A stretch of DNA of 64,000 nucleotides from Nocardia terpenica (GCF_013186535.1 NZ_JABMCZ010000002.1:62001-126000); one strand, 5' to 3'; counted from the first letter of the stretch, positions 36,009-44,485 are shown. Program-made: numbers and translations. Notes: generated by a model not told the origin, from the letters alone.

Positions 36009-36818
36009 TCAGGGTAGTTCGAACGGCAGCGACACTCCGGCATGGACACGGCACCGTTCGCAGGTATCGGTGCCGTCCACCGCGGCCGCCGCGCCGCGCA
36101 CCAGCTTCTTGAACGGCACCAGATTGCGCTCGAACGCCTCGAACACCGACGCCGCGCTGACGCCCTCGCCGACCTCCAGCCCGGCATCCAGGTCGGTCAC
36201 CAAAGCGATTGCGGCGTAGCACATCTCGAGCTCGCGGGCGAGCACCGCCTCCGGGAAACCGGTCATGTTCACCAGTTCCCAGCCCTGCGCGGCGAACCAG
36301 CGGCTCTCGGCCCGGGTCGAGAATCGCGGCCCCTGCACCACGACCATCGTCCCGGAGGACTGCATCGGCAGCTCCTCGACCGCGGATCCGATTGCCGCGG
36401 TGCGCAGTTCGGCGCAGTAGGGATCGGCGAAGGAGACGTGGACACCGCCGTTGTCGAAGTAGGTCTGCGGCCGCCCCGACGTGCGGTCGACCAGCTGATC
36501 CGGCACCGCCACCGTGCCCGGGCCCCAGTCGGCGCGCAGGCTGCCGACCGCGCACGGCGCGAACACCCGGCGCACCCCGATGGACCGCAGCGCCCACAGA
36601 TTCGCCTGATACGGCACGGTGTGCGGGGAGTACTCGTGCTTGCGGCCGTGCCGGGGCAGGAACGCCACCTGCCGCCCGTCGACATCGCCGACGGTGATCG
36701 GCGCACTCGGCGCGCCGTAGGGGGTGTCGATCTCCAGCGTGATCGCGTCGTCGCCGAAGAAATCGTAGAAACCGCTGCCACCGATGATGGCCAGCGCGGG
36801 GCGGGGAACCGAACTCAT
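36009..36818 (-). CDS. S-methyl-5'-thioadenosine phosphorylase
   Basis: A protein of 269 residues from ATG 36818 (a GTG at 36836 with GGGAGAG upstream is an alternative). It starts with the phosphate-binding ALAIIGGSGFYDFF and has the MTAP blocks FLPRHGRKHEYSPHTVPYQAN, VFAPCAVGSL and VNMTGFPEAVLARELEMCYAAIALVTDLD. The C-terminal CERCRVHAGVSLPFELP is shared with the actinobacterial Rv0535 protein as I recall it. It splits methylthioadenosine to adenine and methylthioribose-1-phosphate in methionine salvage. Two Cys near the end may bind metal or form a disulfide. Divergent from csoR. Confidence 0.9.
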   Translation of the reverse strand: MSSVPRPALAIIGGSGFYDFFGDDAITLEIDTPYGAPSAPITVGDVDGRQVAFLPRHGRKHEYSPHTVPYQANLWALRSIGVRRVFAPCAVGSLRADWGPGTVAVPDQLVDRTSGRPQTYFDNGGVHVSFADPYCAELRTAAIGSAVEELPMQSSGTMVVVQGPRFSTRAESRWFAAQGWELVNMTGFPEAVLARELEMCYAAIALVTDLDAGLEVGEGVSAASVFEAFERNLVPFKKLVRGAAAAVDGTDTCERCRVHAGVSLPFELP

Positions 36819-36871
36819 GCCCAGATTCTCGCGCACCCCGAAGCTCTCCCGTCATCCCGGCATGCTCCGGT

Positions 36872-36888
36872 GTACCCTACGGGGGTAC
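36872..36888. promoter_or_regulatory. Palindromic CsoR-type operator
   Basis: A perfect inverted repeat with arms GTACCC and GGGTAC separated by TACGG, 25 bp before the csoR start. GC-rich arms with flanking TAC are typical of CsoR-family operators, so copper-relieved autoregulation is likely. Confidence 0.7.
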
Positions 36889-36913
36889 CAATTGCCAGTG
36901 AGGAAGACAGCCG

Positions 36914-37246
36914 GTGACCGACGACCAGACCAGTGCCGCGGAGCAGTCCTGCCACGACCACGCCACCCACGGCTACATCACCGCCAAGGACGACTACCTC
37001 AAGCGCCTGCGCCGCATCGAGGGCCAGGCCCGGGGCCTGCAGCGCATGGTCGAGGAGGAGAAGTACTGCATCGATATCCTCACCCAGGTCTCGGCGATGA
37101 CCAAGGCGCTGCAGGCCGTGGCCATGGGCCTGCTCGAGGATCACATCAGCCATTGCGTGGTCGACGCCGCCGTCCAGGGCGGCCCCGAGGCCGAGGCCAA
37201 GATCAAGGAGGCGACCGAGGCGATCGCTCGCCTCGTCCGCTCCTGA
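36914..37246 (+). CDS. csoR: CsoR-family copper-sensing repressor
   Basis: A 110-residue all-helical metal-sensing repressor. The Cu(I) ligand set is complete and correctly spaced: C52 in KYCIDIL, H77 and C81 in EDHISHC. The DNA-contacting segment DDYLKRLRRIEGQARGLQRM is intact. An N-terminal extension with CHDHATHG adds one Cys and three His that most CsoR proteins lack; it may modulate metal binding. GTG 36914 follows GTGAGGAAG. No copper pump or chaperone gene lies next to it, so its targets, beyond itself, are elsewhere. Confidence 0.92.
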   Translation: MTDDQTSAAEQSCHDHATHGYITAKDDYLKRLRRIEGQARGLQRMVEEEKYCIDILTQVSAMTKALQAVAMGLLEDHISHCVVDAAVQGGPEAEAKIKEATEAIARLVRS

Positions 37247-37253
37247 GATCGTC

Positions 37254-38087
37254 CTACACGCGCGCCGCGAGCGCGGGCGCCAGGGTGCGCAGGGCGCCCA
37301 GGTAGTCGTCGGCCGCGATCTGCACCGCGATCTGATCGGCGCCCGCCGCGAGATGGGCGACCAGCCCGTCGGCCACCTGGTCGACGGTGCCGTGCAGGGC
37401 CAGGGCATCGATGAGGTGATCGCTGCCCGGCACGGCCACATCCTGTTCGGAGAAGCCGAGCCGACGCAGGTTCGAGACATAGTTCTGCAGGTTGAGATAG
37501 AACTCCACGCGCGGGCGGGCGGTCTGCCGGGCCCGCTCGGCATCGGTGTCCAGCACGATCTTGTGCTCGGGCACGAGAAGCGCGTCCGGCCCGAGGATTT
37601 CGCGGGCCTGCCGGGTGTGCTCGGCGGTGGTCAGGTACGGCAGCGCCCCGACGGTGCGGTCGCGGGCCAGCTTCAGCACGCGCGGGCCGAGCGCGGCCAG
37701 GGCGCGCCGCTCCTTCGGCACCCCGGCCTCGTCGAGCGCATCGAGGTATTCGACCAGCGCGTCGTAGGGCTTGAGGTAGACGTCGGTGTGCTCCGGATGT
37801 CCCGCGCCGATGCCCAGGATGAAGCGGCCGGGGAAGCGGTCCTCGATGCGGTGGAACGACTCCGCGACCTGCTTGGCCGGTGCGGACCAGATATTGACGA
37901 CGCTGGTGCCGATCAGCTGCGTCTCGGTCGCCGCCAGCAGCGACTCCAGCACCGGCAGCTCGGCCGGTGGCGAACCGCCCAGCCACAGCGTGCTGTAGCC
38001 GAGGCTCTCCAGTTCCCGCGCGTCCTGCGGCGTCACCGCCGTGTAGTGCTGCCAGATGCCGAATCGTCCGAGTCCTGCAAAGGTCAT
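37254..38087 (-). CDS. LLM-class F420-dependent oxidoreductase
   Basis: A 277-residue luciferase-like (alpha/beta barrel) oxidoreductase. It starts FAGLGRFGIWQHYTAV, contains LWLGGSPPAELPVLESLLAAT, the cofactor-region block FILGIGAGHPE, and ends with ADQIAVQIAADD. These features fit the TIGR03620-like F420-dependent group common in mycobacteria and Nocardia. I chose ATG 38087 because the frame before it lacks similarity and a ribosome binding site. It would transfer hydride from reduced F420 to an unknown substrate. It converges on csoR with 7 bp between stops. Confidence 0.88.
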   Translation of the reverse strand: MTFAGLGRFGIWQHYTAVTPQDARELESLGYSTLWLGGSPPAELPVLESLLAATETQLIGTSVVNIWSAPAKQVAESFHRIEDRFPGRFILGIGAGHPEHTDVYLKPYDALVEYLDALDEAGVPKERRALAALGPRVLKLARDRTVGALPYLTTAEHTRQAREILGPDALLVPEHKIVLDTDAERARQTARPRVEFYLNLQNYVSNLRRLGFSEQDVAVPGSDHLIDALALHGTVDQVADGLVAHLAAGADQIAVQIAADDYLGALRTLAPALAARV

Positions 38088-38137
38088 GTTCGATCCGAAC
38101 CTCGATACCGCCGAAGGTATTCCGGCGAGCGTGGCGC

Positions 38138-38989
38138 TCAGCCGCCGCAGCAACCCCCGTCCGGCGGCACCGTCCGCAGCTCACGGGTGGTGACATTGCG
38201 GGCGGCAAGCTCGGAGTCGGCGGGATAGTCGACCGCGATCAGGCTGAGCCCGTGTGCCGGTGCGACGGTCACCGCGCTGGACCGCTCCCGCTCGCGCAAC
38301 AGGCCCGCGACCCAATCCGGCGTGCGGCGGCCCTCGCCGACCGCCAGCACCGCGCCGACCAGGCTGCGCACCATCGACCAGCAGAACGCGTCCGCGCTGA
38401 CGTGCGCGACGAGCAGATCGCCGTCGCGCTCCCAGTCGTAGCGCTGCAACTCGCGCACGGTCGTGGCGCCCTCGCGGCGTCGGCAGAAGGCGGCGAAATC
38501 GTGCAGCCCCAACAGTTTTCGCGCCGCCTCCCGCATGGCGTCGAGATCGACCGCGGACCGGCACGGCACCACATGGCGGGCCTGCAGCGGTTCCGCGCCG
38601 TAGGGGGCGGTGGTGAGGCGGTAGGCGTAGTGCCGCCGGATCGCCGAGAACCGGGCGTCGAAATCCGGCGGCGCGACCCGAATTCCCTTGATCCGCACGT
38701 CTTTCGGCAGGAATCGGGCCATGCGGTGCAGCAGTCTCGGCCCGTCCGGCGCGGTGGCGGTGTCGAAGTGCGCGACCTGCCCCTCGGCGTGCACCCCGGC
38801 ATCGGTGCGCCCCGCCACGGTGAGCTGAATCGGTTCGCGCAGTACCTTACCCAGCGACTCCTCGAGCACGCCCTGCACGGTGCGCAGCCCGGGCTGCCGG
38901 GCCCAGCCGAGGAAATCGGTGCCGTCGTAGGCGATGTCGAGCCGCACCCGCACCGGTTCCGCGCGCGGGGCCGAATCCGCCACCGTCAC
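38138..38989 (-). CDS. truA: tRNA pseudouridine synthase A
   Basis: A 283-residue protein from GTG 38989, which follows AGGAGG at five bases; an in-frame ATG at 39052 would swallow the terminator-like hairpin at 39014-39046. The catalytic Asp63 is in VAGRTDAGVHA, and RRHYAYRL and SFCWSMVRSLVG-like segments (FCWSMVRSL) complete the TruA fold. It converts U38-U40 of tRNA anticodon arms to pseudouridine. The C-terminus ends in GGCCGG, with two adjacent Cys. It lies downstream of rplQ, the same order as in M. tuberculosis (recalled). Confidence 0.93.
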   Translation of the reverse strand: MTVADSAPRAEPVRVRLDIAYDGTDFLGWARQPGLRTVQGVLEESLGKVLREPIQLTVAGRTDAGVHAEGQVAHFDTATAPDGPRLLHRMARFLPKDVRIKGIRVAPPDFDARFSAIRRHYAYRLTTAPYGAEPLQARHVVPCRSAVDLDAMREAARKLLGLHDFAAFCRRREGATTVRELQRYDWERDGDLLVAHVSADAFCWSMVRSLVGAVLAVGEGRRTPDWVAGLLRERERSSAVTVAPAHGLSLIAVDYPADSELAARNVTTRELRTVPPDGGCCGG

Positions 38990-39013
38990 AACGACCTCCT
39001 GGTTGATATGGGC

Positions 39014-39046
39014 GAGCCCGCCGCCCCGGAACGGGACGACGGGCTC
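39014..39046 (-). terminator. Hairpin after rplQ, probable end of the alpha operon
   Basis: Outer stem GAGCCCG (39014-39020) with CGGGCTC (39040-39046) and inner stem CCCG/CGGG around GAA. It lies 16 bp after the rplQ stop and before the truA ribosome binding site. No T-tract. It may end or attenuate the ribosomal transcript. Confidence 0.5.
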
Positions 39047-39061
39047 ACTCATCGGGCCTGA

Positions 39062-39580
39062 TTACTCGGCGGCCTTGTTCTCGTCGGCCTTCGCCTCGGC
39101 GTCGGCGGCGGGGGCCTCCTCGGCCGGAGCCTCGGCCTCGGCGGCCGCGGTCTCCTCGGCCGGGGCGGCGGCCTGCTGCGAGGCGGCGACGCGGCGGGCG
39201 CGATCGGCCTCGGTGGTCACGGTCTGCTCCCGGACCAGCTCGATGATCGCCATCGGCGCGTTGTCACCCTTGCGCGGCATGGTCTTGATGATCCGGGTGT
39301 AGCCGCCCTCGCGGCCCTCGAACGAGGGTCCGATGGTCGCGAAGAGCTCGTGCACCACGTCCTTGTTGCGGATCACCTTGAGCACCTCGCGGCGGTCGGC
39401 CAGGGAGCCGGCCTTCGCCTTGGTGACAAGCTTCTCGGCGTACGGGCGCAGCGCCTTGGCCTTGGCCTCGGTGGTCGTGATCCGACCGTGCTCGAAGAGC
39501 GCCGTCGCCAGATTGGCGAAGATCGCCTTCTGGTGCGACGCCGACCCGCCGAAGCGGGCACCCTTCTTGGGCTTGGGCAT
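39062..39580 (-). CDS. rplQ: Ribosomal protein L17
   Basis: A 172-residue protein. The first 120 residues are the L17 core (KKGARFGGSASHQKAIFANLATALFEHGRITTT); the remaining 50 are an Ala/Glu-rich acidic tail (APAEETAAAEAEAPAEEA) not present in the 127-residue E. coli protein but common in actinobacteria. It binds 23S rRNA near the tunnel exit. ATG 39580. Last gene of the alpha operon, 63 bp after rpoA with a hairpin between. Confidence 0.97.
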   Translation of the reverse strand: MPKPKKGARFGGSASHQKAIFANLATALFEHGRITTTEAKAKALRPYAEKLVTKAKAGSLADRREVLKVIRNKDVVHELFATIGPSFEGREGGYTRIIKTMPRKGDNAPMAIIELVREQTVTTEADRARRVAASQQAAAPAEETAAAEAEAPAEEAPAADAEAKADENKAAE

Positions 39581-39612
39581 TGGTTGTTCTCCTTGTGGGA
39601 AAGGCCCCCGAG

Positions 39613-39634
39613 GCGGACACAGCGCTGCGTCCGC
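39613..39634. other. Hairpin between rpoA and rplQ
   Basis: Arms GCGGAC (39613-39618) and GTCCGC (39629-39634) with a further paired CAGCG core, enclosed by AAGGCC (39601) and GGCCTT (39640). It could set the rpoA:rplQ transcript ratio by processing or attenuation. Confidence 0.45.
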
Positions 39635-39643
39635 TGAATGGCC

Positions 39644-40702
39644 TTAAAGCTGTTCGGTTTCGGCGTAGTCCTGCTCGCCGCTGTCGGTGTCGCTGAACGA
39701 ACCGCTGTCGCTCCAGGTGCCGGTGGCGGAGTCGTAGCCGACCACGCTCGACGGATCGAAGGAGGCCGGGCTGTCCTTCAGCGAGAGGCCCAGCGAGTGC
39801 AGCTTGACCTTGACCTCGTCGATGGACTTCTGGCCGAAGTTGCGGATGTCCAGCAGGTCCGACTCGGTGCGGGCCACCAGCTCGCCGACGGTGTGCACAC
39901 CCTCGCGCTTGAGGCAGTTGTACGACCGCACGGTGAGGTCCAGGTCCTCGATCGGCAGCGCGAACGAGGCGATGTGATCGGCCTCGGCCGGGCTGGGCCC
40001 GATCTCGATGCCCTCGGCCTCCACATTGAGCTCGCGCGCCAGGCCGAACAGCTCGACCAGGGTCTTACCGGCCGACGCCAGCGCATCCCGCGGGGAGATC
40101 GAGTTCTTGGTCTCGACATCCAGGATGAGCCGGTCGAAGTCGGTGCGCTGCTCGACACGGGTCGCCTCGACCTTGTAGGTCACCTTCAGCACCGGCGAGT
40201 AGATCGAATCCACCGGAATCCGGCCGATCTCCGCACCGGACGCCTTGTTCTGCACGGCCGGGACGTAGCCGCGACCGCGCTCGACCACGAGCTCGATCTC
40301 CAGCTTGCCCTTGTCGTTCAGGGTGGCGATGTGCATATCCGGGTTGTGGACGGTCACACCGGCCGGCGGGACGATGTCACCGGCGGTGACGGTGCCCGGG
40401 CCCTGCTTGCGCACGTACATGGTGACCGGCTCGTCCTCCTCGGACGACACGACCAGGCCCTTGAGGTTCAGGATGATGTCGGTGACATCCTCCTTCACGC
40501 CCGGGACGGTGGTGAACTCGTGCAGCACGCCGTCGATGCGGATGCTCGTGACGGCGGCACCCGGGATCGAGGACAGCAGCGTGCGGCGCAGCGAGTTGCC
40601 GAGGGTGTAACCGAAGCCCGGCTCCAGCGGTTCGATGGTGAACCGGGAGCGGTTCTCGGCGACGACCTCTTCGGTCAGCGTCGGTCGCTGTGAAATCAGC
40701 AT
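39644..40702 (-). CDS. rpoA: RNA polymerase alpha subunit
   Basis: A 352-residue protein from ATG 40702, preceded by AAGGAGGAGATCCC. The N-terminal dimerisation domain has LEPGFGYTLGNSLRRTLLSSIPGAA; the C-terminal domain has the DNA-binding NCLKREGVHTVGELV and ARTESDLLDIRNFGQKSIDEV. The tail after residue 310 is acidic, as in mycobacterial alpha. Housekeeping subunit of RNA polymerase, in the usual place between rpsD and rplQ. Confidence 0.98.
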   Translation of the reverse strand: MLISQRPTLTEEVVAENRSRFTIEPLEPGFGYTLGNSLRRTLLSSIPGAAVTSIRIDGVLHEFTTVPGVKEDVTDIILNLKGLVVSSEEDEPVTMYVRKQGPGTVTAGDIVPPAGVTVHNPDMHIATLNDKGKLEIELVVERGRGYVPAVQNKASGAEIGRIPVDSIYSPVLKVTYKVEATRVEQRTDFDRLILDVETKNSISPRDALASAGKTLVELFGLARELNVEAEGIEIGPSPAEADHIASFALPIEDLDLTVRSYNCLKREGVHTVGELVARTESDLLDIRNFGQKSIDEVKVKLHSLGLSLKDSPASFDPSSVVGYDSATGTWSDSGSFSDTDSGEQDYAETEQL

Positions 40703-40798
40703 GGGATCTCCTCCTTCAGGGGCGCCCGCTATTTGACGCCCACGAACTGGGGTGTGGGTGCGCACCGAGGTGCGCACCCACCAGCAGCTCGACCGCGA

Positions 40799-41404
40799 TT
40801 ACTTCGAGTAGTACTCGACGATGAGCTGTTCGTTGATCGGAACGTCGATCTGCGCGCGCTCCGGCAGCTGGTGGACCAGGATCCGCAGCCGGTTCGGAAC
40901 GACCTGCAGCCAGCCCGGGATCGGGCGGTCGCCGTAGGTCTCGCGGGCCACCTGGAACGGCAGAGTCGCCAGCGACTTGTCCTTGACATCGATGATGTCG
41001 TACTGCGAGACCTGGAAGCTGGGGACGTCCACCTTCACGCCGTTGACCAGGAAGTGGCCGTGCGAGACCAGCTGCCGGGCCTGACGACGGGTCCGGGCCA
41101 GGCCGGCGCGGTACACGACGTTGTCCAGCCGCGACTCGAGCAGACGCAGCAGGTTGTCGCCGGTCTTGCCCTTCTGCCGGTGGGCTTCCTTGTAGTACTT
41201 GGCGAACTGACGCTCCAGGATGCCGTAGGAGAAGCGAGCCTTCTGCTTCTCCTGCAGCTGCATCAGGTACTCGGACTCCTTGATCCGCGCGCGGCCGTGC
41301 TGGCCCGGCGGGTAAGGACGACGCTCGAACGCCTGGTCGCCTCCGACGAGGTCGACGCGCAGACGACGCGACTTGCGGGTGATGGGGCCTGTATAACGAG
41401 CCAT
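40799..41404 (-). CDS. rpsD: Ribosomal protein S4
   Basis: A 201-residue S4 of the zinc-free type: starts ARYTGPITRKSRRLRVDL with no Cys cluster in the N-terminal domain. The S4 RNA-binding domain LDNVVYRAGLARTRRQARQLVSHGHFLVNG is complete. S4 starts 30S assembly, and in E. coli it represses the alpha operon through the rpsM leader. Here 96 bp separate it from rpoA. ATG 41404. Confidence 0.97.
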   Translation of the reverse strand: MARYTGPITRKSRRLRVDLVGGDQAFERRPYPPGQHGRARIKESEYLMQLQEKQKARFSYGILERQFAKYYKEAHRQKGKTGDNLLRLLESRLDNVVYRAGLARTRRQARQLVSHGHFLVNGVKVDVPSFQVSQYDIIDVKDKSLATLPFQVARETYGDRPIPGWLQVVPNRLRILVHQLPERAQIDVPINEQLIVEYYSK

Positions 41405-41425
41405 TTTTCGCTAATTCCTTTCCCG

Positions 41426-41839
41426 CTAGACGCGACGCCGCTTGGGCGGACGGCAGCCGTTGTGCGGCTGCGGGGTGACGTCGGAGATCGAGCCCACCTC
41501 CAGGCCGGCGGCCTGCAGCGAGCGGATCGCGGTCTCACGGCCGGAACCCGGCCCCTTGACGAACACGTCGACCTTCTTGACGCCGTTCTCCTGCGCCTTG
41601 CGGGCGGCGTTCTCGGCGGCGAGCTGCGCGGCGAACGGGGTCGACTTGCGCGAACCCTTGAAGCCGACGTGGCCGGACGACGCCCAGGAGATGACGTTGC
41701 CCTCGGGGTCGGTGATCGACACGATCGTGTTGTTGAACGTGGACTTGATGTGCGCGTGGCCGTGCGGAACGTTCTTCTTGTCCCTGCGCCGCGACTTCTG
41801 GGTCTTCTTGGGGCCGGAGGCCCGACTCTTCGGAGGCAT
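41426..41839 (-). CDS. rpsK: Ribosomal protein S11
   Basis: A 137-residue S11 with the core HGHAHIKSTFNNTIVSITD and KGPGSGRETAIRSLQAAGLEV, ending PHNGCRPPKRRRV. The basic N-terminal 25 residues are typical of actinobacteria. It sits in the 30S platform. ATG 41839 lies 9 bp after the rpsM stop. Confidence 0.98.
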   Translation of the reverse strand: MPPKSRASGPKKTQKSRRRDKKNVPHGHAHIKSTFNNTIVSITDPEGNVISWASSGHVGFKGSRKSTPFAAQLAAENAARKAQENGVKKVDVFVKGPGSGRETAIRSLQAAGLEVGSISDVTPQPHNGCRPPKRRRV

Positions 41840-41848
41840 CGGTTATCC

Positions 41849-42220
41849 CTACTTCTTCTTGCCGGCGACGGTCTTCTTCGGACCCTTGCGCGTGCGCGCA
41901 TTGGTCTTGGTCCGCTGACCGCGCACCGGGAGGTGGCGACGGTGGCGGATGCCCTGATAGCAGCCGATCTCGATCTTGCGACGGATGTCGGCCTGCACCT
42001 CGCGGCGCAGGTCACCCTCGACCTTGAAGTCCGACGCCTCGATGTAGTCGCGGAGCTTGGTCAGGTCGTCGTCCGTCAGATCCTTCGACCGCAGATCCGG
42101 GCTGACGCCGGTCTGCGCCAGGATCTCCCTGGAGCGAGTACGGCCGATGCCGAAAATGTAGGTCAGCGCGATCTCCATGCGCTTCTCGCGCGGGAGATCG
42201 ACGCCCATCAGACGTGCCAT
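41849..42220 (-). CDS. rpsM: Ribosomal protein S13
   Basis: A 123-residue S13 starting ARLMGVDLPREKRMEIALTY, with GIRHRRHLPVRGQRTKTNART and the basic tail KGPKKTVAGKKK. It contacts the 50S subunit and P-site tRNA from the 30S head. ATG 42220 follows AAGGAATCG. It is the first gene of the alpha operon after a 178-bp leader rich in inverted repeats. Confidence 0.98.
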   Translation of the reverse strand: MARLMGVDLPREKRMEIALTYIFGIGRTRSREILAQTGVSPDLRSKDLTDDDLTKLRDYIEASDFKVEGDLRREVQADIRRKIEIGCYQGIRHRRHLPVRGQRTKTNARTRKGPKKTVAGKKK

Positions 42221-42278
42221 GGTGGCGATTCCTTAACTGTTGCGGAGGTCTGCTCCCTGTCCGTCCCCTCGTGTGGGG

Positions 42279-42298
42279 CCCCGGCCTCCGTACCGGGG
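42279..42298 (-). other. Hairpin in the rpsM leader
   Basis: Arms CCCCGG (42279-42284) and CCGGGG (42293-42298) with an 8-base loop, 59 bp before the rpsM start. In E. coli S4 controls this operon at the rpsM leader; whether this hairpin is such a site is a guess. Confidence 0.35.
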
Positions 42299-42398
42299 GT
42301 GTGTCGGGCACCCGCCCTCTCGGGCTCGTCGATACCCACTGGATCTGGGAGGTCTTCTTTGTCTGCCAAGCAGAACTGCGATCGTGCTCTACGTGCTG

Positions 42399-42512
42399 TC
42401 AGCCCTGGCGCTGCTTGTGGCGCAGGTTGTCGCAGATCACCATGACCCGCCCGTTACGGCGGATCACCTTGCACTTCTCGCAGATCTTCTTGACGCTCGG
42501 CTGAACCTTCAC
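42399..42512 (-). CDS. rpmJ: Ribosomal protein L36
   Basis: A 37-residue protein read from GTG 42512 to TGA 42399. It begins MKVQPSVKKICEKCKVIRR and ends in CDNLRHKQRQG. The zinc ligands Cys11, Cys14, Cys27 and His32 are present, so this is the zinc-binding form. It stabilises 23S rRNA domains in the 50S subunit. It lies between infA and rpsM as in M. tuberculosis. Confidence 0.95.
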   Translation of the reverse strand: MKVQPSVKKICEKCKVIRRNGRVMVICDNLRHKQRQG

Positions 42513-42556
42513 GTCCGTCCAATCTGGTTGTGGTTCACGGGGTGTGAACACAGGTG

Positions 42557-42580
42557 TTCCCCAGTCATGCGACTGGGGAA
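42557..42580. terminator. Strong hairpin between infA and rpmJ
   Basis: A perfect 10-bp stem, TTCCCCAGTC (42557-42566) and GACTGGGGAA (42571-42580), around ATGC. An overlapping palindrome (GAACAC-AG-GTGTTC, 42546-42559) could compete with it. It sits 28 bp after the infA stop. It may end or attenuate the infA transcript before rpmJ. Confidence 0.6.
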
Positions 42581-42608
42581 GTCTCTTGTTGCGTCGGCGT
42601 TGCCGCCG

Positions 42609-42830
42609 TCACTTGTAGCGGTAGACGATGCGCCCGCGGGTCAGGTCGTAGGGCGAAAGCTCCACGACCACGCGGTCCTCGGGCAGGATACGGATGTAGT
42701 GCTGCCGCATCTTCCCGCTGATGTGCGCGAGCACCTTGTGACCGTTTTCCAGCTCGATCCGGAACATCGCATTGGGCAACGGCTCGATGACTCGGCCCTC
42801 GACCTCGATGGCCCCTTCCTTCTTCGCCAT
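42609..42830 (-). CDS. infA: Translation initiation factor IF-1
   Basis: A 73-residue single OB-fold protein beginning AKKEGAIEVEGRVIEPLPNAMF and ending DLTRGRIVYRYK, full length for the family. It binds the 30S A site during initiation. ATG 42830 follows CGGAGGATATG. A 212-bp gap upstream likely holds its promoter, but no clear -35/-10 pair was found there. Confidence 0.98.
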   Translation of the reverse strand: MAKKEGAIEVEGRVIEPLPNAMFRIELENGHKVLAHISGKMRQHYIRILPEDRVVVELSPYDLTRGRIVYRYK

Positions 42831-43042
42831 ATCCTCCGCGATCCCGTTTACGCTGAACCCCTGGTTGGTTGCAGCTGTTCGGCTCCGTCACTGCAGTAAG
42901 TCGTGCACTTCGGTCGACCTGGTGCCATACTCACCGGAAGCGACATGCGGACATGAACGACCGGCGGGTAGGTGCACCGCCGATCAAGCTTACCTGGGCC
43001 GACACCGTCCGGCCAAATGCGGCTATCTCCGCGCGCTTGCCC

Positions 43043-44299
43043 CTACCCCGCCTCGAGCGGATTCCGTCCCGTCAGCGGGCCCCACACCGCGATCAGGCCC
43101 ATCATGATCACCAGGGCGGCGGTGATCACCGTGAACACCGCGCCGGGGCCGTGCCGCTCCAGCAGCGGCAGCAGCAGGAAGGGCTGGATCGCGGTGCTCA
43201 GCTTGGACAGCGAATAGGTCGTGCCGGAGGCGGTGCCGCGCACGCTGGTCGGGAACGATTCGGGCAGATAGGTGTGCAGCGCGTCGGAGAACACGTTGCT
43301 CGCCAGCGTGAACAGCCCGCCCGCGAGCAGGATCACCGGGACGCTGGTGGCGAAGCCGAAGATCAGGCCGAACACCGCCATCAGGGCCGTGCTCGCCAGC
43401 ACCAGGTACTTGCGCTGCACCCGCTCGATGAGCGGGATGGCCAGCAGCGAGCCGATCGGATAGCCCAGATACGTAATGGCCAGGTAGCCCAGCGAATTCA
43501 CCACCGTGAAGCCCTTGGCCTGCAGCACCAGCACGGCCAGGGTGCCGAAGCCGTAGTAGCCGAAGACCTGCAGGATCATCACCGCCGAGAACAGCAGGGT
43601 GCGGGTCCGGAACGGGGCGCGCAGGATCTCGAGGAACGGCGCCCGCGCAGCGGTGGCCGCGCGGCGCACCCAGTGCGGCGACTCCGGCATGTGCCGCCGG
43701 GCGACGAACACCAGCGCCGCGCCGAGACCGCCGATCACGAACAGCCAGCGCCAGCCCGCGACGCCGAACGGATGCACCGGCACCAGCCAGCGGGCCAGGA
43801 AGCCGACCGTCGGCACCGCGCAGAATCCGATCGTGTAGGCGACGGCGATCATGCGGCCGCGCACCTGCGGCGGCATCACCTCCGACAGATAGGTGTCGGA
43901 GACGGTCATCTCCGCGCCGATGCCGAGCCCGGCCAGCGCCCGGGTCACCATCAGGAACCAGACATTGGGGCTGAACGCGCCGAGCAGCGTGAAGCCCGCG
44001 TACAGGCCGATATTGATCATGAACATCCGGCGACGCCCGAACACGTCCGACAACCGGCCCAGCACCAGCGCGCCGACGAACTGACCGGCGAAGGCCGAGG
44101 CCAGGATCCCGCTGAGCTCATAGGTCGACAGCTGCAACTGCTGCTTCAGGACCCCGGTGATGGTCCCGGCCAGGAACAGCTCGTAGAGATCGAAGAACAG
44201 GCCCATCCCGACGAGTACGACCAGTTTGCGGTGAATCGGCCTGATCGGGAGCTCGTCGAGAGGCGCTGCGCTGCGGCCGTCTTCAGTTGTCGTCGCCAT
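43043..44299 (-). CDS. MFS transporter, metabolite:H+ symporter-like
   Basis: A protein of 418 residues from ATG 44299 with about 12 membrane helices. The motif LGRLSDVFGRRRMFM follows helix 2, and RALAGLGIGAEMTVSDTYLSEVMPPQVRGR is the central signature of the sugar/metabolite proton symporter branch. Helix 1 contains FFDLYELFLAGTITG. Substrate unknown; aromatic acids or small carboxylates are possible. It is divergent from the EspI-like gene, with 186 bp between starts, and unlinked to its ribosomal neighbours. Confidence 0.85.
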   Translation of the reverse strand: MATTTEDGRSAAPLDELPIRPIHRKLVVLVGMGLFFDLYELFLAGTITGVLKQQLQLSTYELSGILASAFAGQFVGALVLGRLSDVFGRRRMFMINIGLYAGFTLLGAFSPNVWFLMVTRALAGLGIGAEMTVSDTYLSEVMPPQVRGRMIAVAYTIGFCAVPTVGFLARWLVPVHPFGVAGWRWLFVIGGLGAALVFVARRHMPESPHWVRRAATAARAPFLEILRAPFRTRTLLFSAVMILQVFGYYGFGTLAVLVLQAKGFTVVNSLGYLAITYLGYPIGSLLAIPLIERVQRKYLVLASTALMAVFGLIFGFATSVPVILLAGGLFTLASNVFSDALHTYLPESFPTSVRGTASGTTYSLSKLSTAIQPFLLLPLLERHGPGAVFTVITAALVIMMGLIAVWGPLTGRNPLEAG

Positions 44300-44485
44300 C
44301 TGGTTATGCTGCCGATCTCGCAACCCGTCGGCAATCCGAGCCGTCGAATGTGAGGCACACTACATTTCGGGTGGCGCAGGCATCGCCGAACGAGGGCGGG
44401 AGCACGTCCGTCGCGGCGGAATGCGCTCGCGTAAACTACCCGTTGTCCAGGTAACTCGGTCGACGCAGATTCAGGGGGCACAGCC

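Noticed and set aside
42869..44353. A 494-codon frame antisense to the MFS gene
   Set aside because: Opposite a protein with 12 clear helices and MFS signatures; itself without any motif.
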